Assembly: GCA_902489075.1 (NCBI GenBank)
Contig: CABTYO010000040.1
Span: 1 to 17,440 of the forward strand
DNA from: an uncultured Faecalicatena sp.
GTDB taxonomy: Bacteria; Bacillota; Clostridia; Lachnospirales; Lachnospiraceae
Direction: 5' to 3'
Length of the DNA stretch: 17,440 nucleotides
The notes under the pieces are model-generated. The model worked only from the letters and a program-made list of their open reading frames with translations. It made no database searches and was not told where the DNA came from. A program made the position numbers and the translations under genes. Positions 1 to 6,213 of the stretch are shown one piece after another; positions within the stretch are counted from its first letter, which is position 1; every line of letters begins with the position of its first letter.

Positions 1-23
1 TCAGACGTGTGCTCTTCCGATCT
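1..23. other. Illumina TruSeq adapter remnant (not genomic)
   Basis: These 23 bases match the 3' end of the TruSeq read-2 adapter, ending in GCTCTTCCGATCT. Read on the minus strand they encode KIGRAHV followed by a stop, a peptide typical of adapter contamination. They mark an untrimmed contig end. Anything inferred across base 23, including a TTGACA at 23-28 whose first T is adapter sequence, is unreliable. Confidence 0.97.
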
Positions 24-65
24 TGACATCACTTATGTAGGATGCTGGAAATAAGAACACAGAAA

Positions 66-89
66 GCTGCTGTTTGAGGGGACAGCAGC
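66..89 (+). repeat. Leader hairpin upstream of the lysozyme gene
   Basis: GCTGCTGT (66-73) and ACAGCAGC (82-89) form a perfect 8-bp stem with an 8-nt loop. No T-run follows, so it is not a typical intrinsic terminator. It could be a leader structure of the lysozyme mRNA, or chance. Confidence 0.4.
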
Positions 90-103
90 ATATGGCTGAT
101 AAT
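74..103 (+). promoter_or_regulatory. Weak candidate promoter for the lysozyme gene
   Basis: TTGAGG (74-79), an 18-nt spacer and GATAAT (98-103) resemble a sigma-A promoter. The -35 lies in the loop of the 66-89 hairpin. Only the -10 is close to consensus. The real promoter may have been upstream of the adapter junction. Confidence 0.22.
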
Positions 104-139
104 TGAAACACTGTAAAGATAATTAATAAGACGGAAAGG

Positions 140-2002
140 ATGACAAACTTGAGAAAAAACAAGAGAAGAGTGGCCGCATCACTGATTGGCATGTGCCTGC
201 TGACAGGAAGCCTGTATATTCCCGTGTATGTGAATGCAGAAGATGTACCGTTTCAGGAAAAAACGGTACAGGACACAGAGAATGACAACACAGATAATGC
301 GGATACAGCCGGGACAGATAACGGACAGACAGGCAGCCAGGAGACGGCCGATGGAAATACAGATCCGGGGCAGGCAGATGGAGGGGGAGCATCTGATACT
401 GGTTCGGGTCAGCCGGATATTTCAGATACAGGCAATGGAGCCGAAGGCACCGGGCAGCCGGCGGGGACAGAGGAATCTGGTGAGGATTTGAATGACAGCC
501 AGACGGAAGATAGGATACAGACCGAAGATGGGCAGGAGAAAGTTCAGACAGAGGATGTTGTCCGCGACCAGCAGGGACAGAGGCCGAACAGCTGGCGGTA
601 CCGAAATGGTAAGCTGCTTGAGCCGCCCCAGTACAGATCAAGGACAGCGCCTTATCCCCATGCATGGGAAAAAGTAAACGGTGTCTACATGAACAGTGCA
701 GGACAGCCGATAGAAGGTGCTGTAAAAAAGGGAATCGATGTCAGCTATGCACAGAAAAAGATCGACTGGGAGAAGGTGAAAGCAGACGGGATTGATTTTG
801 CAATCATCCAGTGCGGGTATGGAAACGATCTGTCCTACCAGGATGATGAATACTGGGCATATAATGTGTCAGAATGTGAACGTCTCGGTATTCCATACGG
901 TGTTTATCTGTATTCTTATGCGATTAATGTCAAAGAAGCAAAGAGTGAAGCCGAGCATGTTTTAAGGCTCCTTTCAGGACACAGCCCGTCATATCCCGTT
1001 TATCTGGATATGGAAGACGATTCAACAAAAGACTTAAAGGCAGAGTTGAAAGGACAGATCGCCCAGACATTCTGTGATACCGTTTCAGCCCAGGGATATC
1101 AGGTCGGTATCTATGCAAATTTAAACTGGTGGTCCACCCAGCTGACCAGTCCTGTCTTCGAGAATGATACCTGGTCCAGATGGGTAGCACAGTATAATAC
1201 AACCTGTGATTATGCCGATCCATACGACATGTGGCAGGCCACATCCAAAGGTGAAGTGGATGGGATTGAAGGAAGCGTGGATGTGAACTTCTGGATGAAT
1301 GCCAATAAAGATTACGGAAGTGCGACAGTTTATGGAACTTCGCTGGCTGTAAGACGTGGGAATGAATACCATTTCAAATATGTTCTTGACGACGGCGAGG
1401 CGGATCTGGTCATCAATTATGGCAATGCAGATGATATCGTACTGGTAGGGGATTGGAACGGGGATGGAATCGATACCCTGTGCATCCGCCGTGGTAACAC
1501 CTACTATTTTAAGAACAGTCTGTCCAATGGCGAGGCCGACCAGGTCGTAAATTATGGCCGAAGCAGTGATGAAGTATTAGTCGGCGACTGGAACGGAGAC
1601 GGAACAGACACATTATGTGTCCGCCGTGGCAATACCTACTATCTTAAGAACAGCCTTGGAAACGGCGAAGCTGATAAAGTTGTTGCCTACGGGAAATCCG
1701 CAGACACAGTTCTGGTGGGAGACTGGAATGGAGATGGAGTAGACACTCTGTGTGTCCGCCGCGGCAATAATTACCACGTAAAAAACACTCTTGCTGACGG
1801 TCCGGCCGATTCCGTTGTCCCTTACGGAAAAGCATCCGATGTCATCCTGGTCGGAGACTGGGATGCGGATCAGGTGGATACCCTCTGCGTTCGAAGAGGC
1901 AGTGAGTATCATATCAAAAACAGCATCCAGTCAGGCGCAGCCGATCAGATCATCTACTACGGACGAAAAGGAGACACCATCTACACAGGAAAGTGGAAGT
2001 AG
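140..2002 (+). CDS. Secreted GH25 lysozyme-type hydrolase with C-terminal repeat array
   Basis: Predicted peptidoglycan muramidase acting outside the cell. Residues 1-33 are a signal peptide (KNKRR, then a hydrophobic stretch, ending near VNA). Residues 34 to about 150 are an acidic D/T/G/Q-rich linker, probably disordered. The GH25 domain is about 196-390: GIDVSYAQ (Asp200), a YLDMED strand (Asp290, Glu292) supplying the expected acidic residues, and DVNFW near its end. Residues 402-620 are five repeats of 45 residues (L-C-V-R-R-G-N-x-Y ... GDWNGDG-x-DT). DWNGDG is intact in repeats 1-3, changed to DWDADQ in repeat 4, and repeat 5 is truncated. The loops resemble calcium-binding VCBS/EF-hand-like loops. 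GGAAAGG abuts ATG 140 with no spacing, whereas in-frame TTG 149 sits 6-9 nt after it. TTG 149 may be the true start and would change only three residues. The gene is separated from the glycopolymer operon by about 1.1 kb. GH25 assignment is firm; repeat function is inferred. Confidence 0.93.
   Translation: MTNLRKNKRRVAASLIGMCLLTGSLYIPVYVNAEDVPFQEKTVQDTENDNTDNADTAGTDNGQTGSQETADGNTDPGQADGGGASDTGSGQPDISDTGNGAEGTGQPAGTEESGEDLNDSQTEDRIQTEDGQEKVQTEDVVRDQQGQRPNSWRYRNGKLLEPPQYRSRTAPYPHAWEKVNGVYMNSAGQPIEGAVKKGIDVSYAQKKIDWEKVKADGIDFAIIQCGYGNDLSYQDDEYWAYNVSECERLGIPYGVYLYSYAINVKEAKSEAEHVLRLLSGHSPSYPVYLDMEDDSTKDLKAELKGQIAQTFCDTVSAQGYQVGIYANLNWWSTQLTSPVFENDTWSRWVAQYNTTCDYADPYDMWQATSKGEVDGIEGSVDVNFWMNANKDYGSATVYGTSLAVRRGNEYHFKYVLDDGEADLVINYGNADDIVLVGDWNGDGIDTLCIRRGNTYYFKNSLSNGEADQVVNYGRSSDEVLVGDWNGDGTDTLCVRRGNTYYLKNSLGNGEADKVVAYGKSADTVLVGDWNGDGVDTLCVRRGNNYHVKNTLADGPADSVVPYGKASDVILVGDWDADQVDTLCVRRGSEYHIKNSIQSGAADQIIYYGRKGDTIYTGKWK
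1343..1999 (+). repeat. Five 135-bp in-frame repeats in the lysozyme gene
   Basis: The C-terminal region is built from 135-bp (45-codon) units starting at about 1343, 1478, 1613, 1748 and 1883. The last ends early at the stop. The middle units are nearly identical in protein sequence but differ at many synonymous positions, so the duplication is not very recent. Such arrays can vary in copy number between strains. Confidence 0.85.
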
Positions 2003-2045
2003 GGGGACGAAACTTGTAAGTGAGTGGGAGAAGGGGCGCTGTATC

Positions 2046-2322
2046 GCTGACAGGCGGGCTTTCCCGAGGGGGCTGTATATGGCTTTTCAAAAGCTGACCG
2101 TTTGCCTACAGGCCGTAAAAGTAAAAATGAGAAAAACAGAGGCACAAGCATATTTGCGGAGAAATCCTGATGATTTCTCCGCAAGTATGCTACAGAATTA
2201 CGCCGTTGAACGGCGAATTCTGACCTCTGTTTTTCTCATTTTTGCTTTAACGGACTGTACGGCGCACTTTAAGCCTTTTGAAAAGCCATACACAGCCCCC
2301 TCGGAAAAGCCCGCCTGTCAGC
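2046..2322. repeat. Large nested inverted-repeat element 1 (about 277 bp)
   Basis: The outer arms 2046-2093 and 2275-2322 are complementary at 46 of 48 positions. After a poorly paired middle stretch, 2123-2142 pairs perfectly with 2224-2243. The apex holds two further hairpins. The first is 2147-2166 with 2172-2191, 20 pairs with one T-G and a 5-nt loop. The second is 2193-2199 plus 2201-2207 with 2209-2222, with one bulged A. The result is a long stem ending in a branched tip. It carries no convincing gene and no T-run at either end. It could be a structured RNA, a MITE-like mobile remnant or a cruciform-forming spacer. Confidence 0.85.
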
Positions 2323-2393
2323 AATTCAGCTGGACTCATCCAGTCAGAAGACAAGATTCGTCTCTACGAGAGTCCACTGGGGAATGCGGATGT

Positions 2394-2565
2394 GGGTTGG
2401 ATGGGCAAAATATGATGGAGCCAGAACATCATTCAGCCAGGCCACTATGACCGTAGTGGGAATGGGTTGGCTGGACGAAATGTGATGGAGCTAGAACATC
2501 ATTCAGCCAGGCTACTATGACCGGTGGGAATGGATTGGCTGAATGGAACATGTGATAATCAATAC
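2394..2565. repeat. Tandem repeat of about 70 bp (two and a half copies)
   Basis: Copies begin at 2394, 2464 and 2532 with GGGTTGG or GGATTGG, giving spacings of 70 and 68 bp. The second copy is shortened by loss of TA. The core, from GATGGAG through AACATCATTCAGCCAGG to CTATGACCG, is nearly identical in copies 1 and 2; the third is partial. Copy 1 contains the hairpin CCACTA-TGACCG-TAGTGG (2442-2459), which the TA loss weakens in copy 2. A 70-bp period is not a multiple of three, arguing against coding. Confidence 0.85.
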
Positions 2566-2591
2566 ACTTCTCCAGCCAACCCATTCCCACT
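2455..2591. repeat. 21-bp inverted repeat flanking the last tandem-repeat unit
   Basis: 2455-2475 (AGTGGGAATGGG...CTGGA) is the exact reverse complement of 2571-2591. The left copy belongs to the junction of the tandem repeat; the right copy lies just beyond it in the opposite orientation. This suggests an inverted extra copy of the repeat edge. Confidence 0.8.
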
Positions 2592-2619
2592 CTGCGCCTC
2601 CATCCGCAGCTCCCGCCTC

Positions 2620-2995
2620 GAATTCTTCCGAGAGGCGCTTCCCCCGGCAGGATGCACCAGCCGGTCCAGTGGAGATGGGAGGAACCCAAAGGAGCACGTA
2701 TGCCGTTTCTCCAGGCATCTAAGCGAGTGTTAGCAGCACTTAACAGGAAGCAGCCGGATTCTGCCGCTGGAATTTGATTTACCAAAATCAAATTCCATTG
2801 ACAACTGAGCCGTGTTTGCATCAGGCAAACACGGCGAATCGTCAAGTGCGGCAGAATCCGGCTGCTTCCTGTTTAGTGCTGCTTCACAAGCGATAAGCCT
2901 GAAAAACGGCATACGCACTCCTTTGGGCTCCTCCCATCTTCACTGGACCGGCGTCCCCATCTTATCAATATCCGCAGGCGCCTTCCCGAAAATTC
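2620..2995. repeat. Large nested inverted-repeat element 2
   Basis: The core arms are 2661-2767 and 2848-2951. The outer 48 nt (2661-2708 with 2904-2951) are complementary at 44 of 48 positions, and the inner 26 nt (2742-2767 with 2848-2873) pair perfectly. A diverged stretch lies between them. The apex has two hairpins: 2768-2780 with 2785-2797 (13 bp, ACCA loop) and 2809-2819 with 2825-2835 (11 bp). A short TTGAC/GTCAA pair encloses the second. A weaker extension of the arms reaches 2620 and 2995. The layout is the same as element 1. No gene is convincing here: the open frames are by-products of the two arms. Confidence 0.85.
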
Positions 2996-3011
2996 ACTTC
3001 CCGAAAATTCA
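2982..3011. repeat. 15-bp perfect tandem repeat
   Basis: CTTCCCGAAAATTCA occurs at 2982-2996 and again at 2997-3011 without a gap. It ends one base before the -35 region of the operon promoter, so it could be an upstream element or operator, but that is only positional inference. Confidence 0.8.
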
Positions 3012-3012
3012 G

Positions 3013-3041
3013 TTGCCTGTCCCCTGATTTAGTGTTATACT
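3013..3041 (+). promoter_or_regulatory. Promoter of the glycopolymer operon
   Basis: TTGCCT (3013-3018), a 17-nt spacer and TATACT (3036-3041) with an extended -10 TG at 3033-3034. Predicted transcription start is near 3048, about 40 nt upstream of the first start codon. It is the best sigma-A-like site in the gap. Confidence 0.6.
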
Positions 3042-3075
3042 TTACAGATGTGAAATTGTATTTTCATTTTATGTT

Positions 3076-3080
3076 AGGAG
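3076..3080 (+). promoter_or_regulatory. Ribosome binding site deciding the cytidylyltransferase start
   Basis: AGGAG lies 8 nt upstream of ATG 3089. This selects 3089 over the earlier in-frame codons at 3032 and 3071; 3032 lies inside the predicted promoter. Confidence 0.75.
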
Positions 3081-3088
3081 AAGATCAG

Positions 3089-3808
3089 ATGAATTATGCG
3101 GTGATTTTTGCAGGCGGAACGGGGACGAGGATGAACACGAAGACTCTGCCCAAGCAGTTCCTGAAATTACACGGGAAAGAGATTATTATATATACGCTGG
3201 AACACTTTGAGAACCATCCTGAGATCGATGGGATTTCGGTGGTGTGTATTGCGGACTGGATTGATTATTTAAAGAAGCTGCTCGACAAGTACAGGATTAC
3301 TAAGGTGAAGTGGATATCTCCGGGGGGCAGTACGGGACAGGAGTCTATTTTTAACGGTCTGGATGCGATGCGCGGGGAGATCGACGAGGATTCTATCGTG
3401 CTGGTGCACGACGGGGTGAGACCTCTGATTGATGAACAGCTGATTTCTGAGAATATCAGGGTAGCGAAGGAGAAGGGCTGTGCGGTAACGGTTGTGCCGG
3501 CAACGGAGACGGTGATGCTCGTGGATGATGATGAGCAGATCGTTCAGAGTGTCGACAGACATAAGTGCCGGGTCGTGCGCGCTCCACAGAGTTTTGTTTA
3601 CCGGAACCTGCTGAAAGCCCATGACCTGGCTAGGGCTGAGGGAATCAACACGATTATAGACTCGGCGACAATGATGTCCGGGGCGGGATATACACTGTAT
3701 CCTGTGGTTGGAAAGCCGGATAATATTAAGATCACGACACCCTCGGATTACTATACATTCCGTGCGATCGTGGAGGCAGAGGAAAATTCACAGATTTTTG
3801 GATATTAG
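3089..3808 (+). CDS. IspD/TarI-family cytidylyltransferase
   Basis: Predicted cytosolic enzyme that transfers CMP from CTP to a phosphorylated polyol, giving a CDP-alditol (TarI: ribitol 5-phosphate; IspD: methylerythritol 4-phosphate). The 239-residue length fits. Motifs: AGGTGTRM (8-15) and PKQF (21-24) form the nucleotide-binding loop, GGSTGQES (79-86) is a family loop, VHDGVRP (106-112) is the IspD signature, and GKPDNIKITTPSD (208-220) is the C-terminal motif. As first gene of a surface-polymer operon directly before a LicD protein, a TarI-like role is more likely than isoprenoid synthesis. No TarJ reductase, which usually makes ribitol phosphate, is nearby, so the substrate is uncertain. 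The family is sure, the substrate inferred. Confidence 0.9.
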   Translation: MNYAVIFAGGTGTRMNTKTLPKQFLKLHGKEIIIYTLEHFENHPEIDGISVVCIADWIDYLKKLLDKYRITKVKWISPGGSTGQESIFNGLDAMRGEIDEDSIVLVHDGVRPLIDEQLISENIRVAKEKGCAVTVVPATETVMLVDDDEQIVQSVDRHKCRVVRAPQSFVYRNLLKAHDLARAEGINTIIDSATMMSGAGYTLYPVVGKPDNIKITTPSDYYTFRAIVEAEENSQIFGY

Positions 3809-3840
3809 GAAATTGAGATATTAAGAAATGGCGGTGTGTT

Positions 3841-4692
3841 ATGGACGAATTTTATGATCAGGAAACACTGGACAGGGTACAAAAGACCCAGGCGGGCATC
3901 TTAAAGGATGTTCTGGACCTGTGTAAGAGACATGTGATCGATACCTTTATTATTTTTGGAAGTGCACTGGGAGTAGTGCGGCATGGGGGATTTATTCCAT
4001 GGGACGACGATATCGATATCGGAATCTTCCGGGAGGACCTTCCCCGTTTTGTGAAGGCGGCGAAGGAGGAACTGGGGGATAAGTATGAGTTCCTGACCTG
4101 CGAGACGAATCTGAATTATGCCTGTACGGTAACGCATTTTCAGAAAAAGGGGACCAAGTTTGTGTCCAGGGACGTGAAGAACTGTGATTATACTCCCGGG
4201 ATCAATATTGATATTTTTGTATATGATCATCTGGCTGACGGATACCTGGCAAGGAAGCGTCAGTTCTTTGTGACCTGGTTTTTAGGGCGCCTGCTCTATC
4301 TGAGCGGAAAGGGAACGCCTTTTATCCCTTATACAGGATTCAAGAAGAAGGCAGCGGAGTTCATCTGTGGCATGGCACGGCTGGGGCTTCGGATCCTGCA
4401 TATTACGCCGCTTAAGGTGTACAGAAGATTCCAGAAGGAATGCCAGCGGTATAACGGAAGGAAAACAGAGTGCTACTGTGCATTCGAGACTCCGAAGCCA
4501 TGGCTGAATGCGATGAAGAAGAGTGATGTGTATCCGCTTAAGAAGATGCCTTTCCGTGATTTCTTTGTGTATATCCCGAAGAACACGGATCAGCTGTTAA
4601 CGAGGATTTTCGGGGATTATATGCAGCTTCCGCCGGAGGATAAGAGGGTCAATCACAGACCATATGTGATTGATTTTGGGGAAGAAAAATAA
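3841..4692 (+). CDS. LicD-family phosphotransferase
   Basis: LicD proteins have a nucleotidyltransferase fold. The founding members transfer phosphocholine from CDP-choline to sugars of teichoic acid or capsule; relatives transfer other phospho-groups. The hallmark block is at residues 39-62: FGSALGVVRHGG followed by FIPWDDDIDIGI, with the metal-binding DDDID at 55-59. The 283-residue length is normal. There is no signal peptide, so it acts in the cytoplasm. It starts 32 nt after the cytidylyltransferase, and the pair suggests one enzyme makes a CDP-linked donor that the other uses. No strong AGGAGG precedes ATG 3841 (only GGCGGTG), so translation may depend on coupling. The transferred group is unknown: no choline kinase or choline transporter is visible. 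Confidence 0.9.
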   Translation: MDEFYDQETLDRVQKTQAGILKDVLDLCKRHVIDTFIIFGSALGVVRHGGFIPWDDDIDIGIFREDLPRFVKAAKEELGDKYEFLTCETNLNYACTVTHFQKKGTKFVSRDVKNCDYTPGINIDIFVYDHLADGYLARKRQFFVTWFLGRLLYLSGKGTPFIPYTGFKKKAAEFICGMARLGLRILHITPLKVYRRFQKECQRYNGRKTECYCAFETPKPWLNAMKKSDVYPLKKMPFRDFFVYIPKNTDQLLTRIFGDYMQLPPEDKRVNHRPYVIDFGEEK

Positions 4693-4715
4693 TCAGCCCG
4701 TCTGGAGACTAAAAT

Positions 4716-6173
4716 ATGCGTCAAAAATCAATAACTGTTAATCTGATCACGAATGGGATCAAGACACTGATGAGTGTGTTGTTCCCATTGATCACGTTTC
4801 CGTATGCATCGCGTGTGCTGGGGACTGTCGGCATCGGTAAGGTCAACTACGCGGCCTCTATTATTTCCTATTTTGCGCTGGTCGCATCCCTGGGAATCAA
4901 TACGTACGCGGTTCGGGAAGGTGCCAGGATCAGAGATGACAGAGAAGAATTCAATAAATTTGCAAAAGAGATTCTGAATATCAATCTGTGCACCACGGTG
5001 ATTTCGTATACCGCACTGTTCATCTTTTTGAATATGCCTGTATTGAAAGGGTATAAGACACTGCTGGTGATTTCGAGTGCGGGGATTGTGTTTACGACGA
5101 TCGGGATGGAATGGCTGTTTGTGATCAGGGAAGAATATACCTATATTACAAAGAGGGCGGTCCTGTTCCAGTTCGTATCGCTGATCCTTCTGTTCCTGCT
5201 GGTCAGGAGCAAGGATGATTACTACTGGTATGCGGCGCTGACGGTGATCTCATCAGGCGGTTCGGCAATCCTGAATCTGTGGCATTCGAGGAAGTTCGTG
5301 GACTGGCGGAAAAGTTATGCCTATGAGTATAAAAGGCATCTCAAGCCGATTTTCTTCATCTTCGGGACGAGCCTTGCATCCAGTATCTACATGACCATGG
5401 ATACGACTATGCTGGGAGCAATGAAGGGGGATTCTGCGGTCGGTGTCTATACGGCGGCCGTGAAGATCAACCTGGTGATCAGTACGCTGATCGGGACCAT
5501 TTCCTCCACGATTCTGCCGAGGGTTTCCTATTATATAGGGAATGGGCAGAAGAAGGAGTATGAGAACCTGATGAAGTCTTCCATGGACATCCTTCTTATG
5601 ATCTCGGTGCCTGCCGCGGTGGGCATGATCTGCACCAGCGATATCCTGATCCTTCTGTTCAGCGGTTCGGCGTTCCTGGCGGGGACGACGGCGGCGAAGA
5701 TTCTGTCGGCAAAGGTGCTGGTAGGGGCAGTCAACCGGGTATTTGCCTATCAGATCTGTACCCCGTACAAGAAGGATAAAGAAGTTCTGATCTCAACGGC
5801 AAGCGGTGCGGTTTTTAATCTGATCGCCAATGCAGTGCTGATCCCGACAGTGGGAGTGACAGGTGCAGCCATTGCCACACTCTGTTCCGAGCTGGTGGTT
5901 TTCCTGGTACTTGCAAAGTACGCAAAGGAGCTTCTGCGTATCGGACCACTGTTTCAGCGGATTCCGGTTTATCTTGCGGCAAGCATCTGGTTCTTTGCAG
6001 CGCGGTGGGGCGTGCATCTGCTGAATGTCAGTCAGACGGTCGAACTGATCATTACGGTGGCAGTCAGTATGTGCGGATACTTTGTAATCCTGCTGCTGAT
6101 CAGGGACCCATATTTACATCTGTATACAAAGAAGTTCATGGGCATTGTTAAGAAAATGAAGATTAAAGGATAG
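4716..6173 (+). CDS. Polysaccharide flippase (Wzx-like, MOP superfamily)
   Basis: A 485-residue integral membrane protein, predicted to carry 12-14 helices. The N-terminus (NLITNGIKTLMSVLFPLITF, then PYASRVLG) is typical of bacterial repeat-unit flippases. Its role is to move undecaprenyl-diphosphate-linked repeat units from the inner to the outer leaflet. A charged stretch near residues 75-90 (REGARIRDDREEF) fits the first cytoplasmic loop. TGGAG about 10 nt upstream of ATG 4716 serves as RBS, and the gap after the LicD gene is 23 nt. Presence of a flippase implies a Wzx-type export route, but no Wzy polymerase is recognisable in the window. Family is clear; substrate unknown. Confidence 0.9.
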   Translation: MRQKSITVNLITNGIKTLMSVLFPLITFPYASRVLGTVGIGKVNYAASIISYFALVASLGINTYAVREGARIRDDREEFNKFAKEILNINLCTTVISYTALFIFLNMPVLKGYKTLLVISSAGIVFTTIGMEWLFVIREEYTYITKRAVLFQFVSLILLFLLVRSKDDYYWYAALTVISSGGSAILNLWHSRKFVDWRKSYAYEYKRHLKPIFFIFGTSLASSIYMTMDTTMLGAMKGDSAVGVYTAAVKINLVISTLIGTISSTILPRVSYYIGNGQKKEYENLMKSSMDILLMISVPAAVGMICTSDILILLFSGSAFLAGTTAAKILSAKVLVGAVNRVFAYQICTPYKKDKEVLISTASGAVFNLIANAVLIPTVGVTGAAIATLCSELVVFLVLAKYAKELLRIGPLFQRIPVYLAASIWFFAARWGVHLLNVSQTVELIITVAVSMCGYFVILLLIRDPYLHLYTKKFMGIVKKMKIKG

Positions 6174-6198
6174 AAATAGAAAGAGTACGTTTCGTACC

Positions 6199-6205
6199 AA
6201 GGAGG
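6199..6205 (+). promoter_or_regulatory. Strong ribosome binding site of the UDP-glucose dehydrogenase gene
   Basis: AAGGAGG with 8-nt spacing to ATG 6214, the strongest Shine-Dalgarno of the operon. Just upstream is a small hairpin GTACG-TTT-CGTAC (6185-6197). The strong site suggests this enzyme is needed in larger amounts than its neighbours. Confidence 0.8.
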
Positions 6206-6213
6206 AATGGAAC

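Noticed and set aside
23..28. Perfect TTGACA -35 box
   Set aside because: Its first base belongs to the adapter, and no -10 lies at 16-18 nt spacing.
1..192. 63-residue open frame on the minus strand at the left edge
   Set aside because: Its C-terminal KIGRAHV is encoded by adapter sequence, and it overlaps the lysozyme start.
2046..2322. Retron msr-msd
   Set aside because: The long hairpin suggested it, but no reverse transcriptase is encoded in the window.
1791..2450. 219-residue open frame running from the lysozyme gene into element 1
   Set aside because: It is out of frame with the lysozyme gene for 200 nt, then crosses a palindrome; no RBS and no domain.
2046..2995. CRISPR array or IS element
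   Set aside because: No regularly spaced short repeats with unique spacers, and no transposase frame in or next to the inverted repeats.
2429..3027. Several 60-140 residue open frames on both strands across the repeats
   Set aside because: They are translations of inverted-repeat arms and 70-bp repeats whose period is not a multiple of three; no RBS, no conserved domain.
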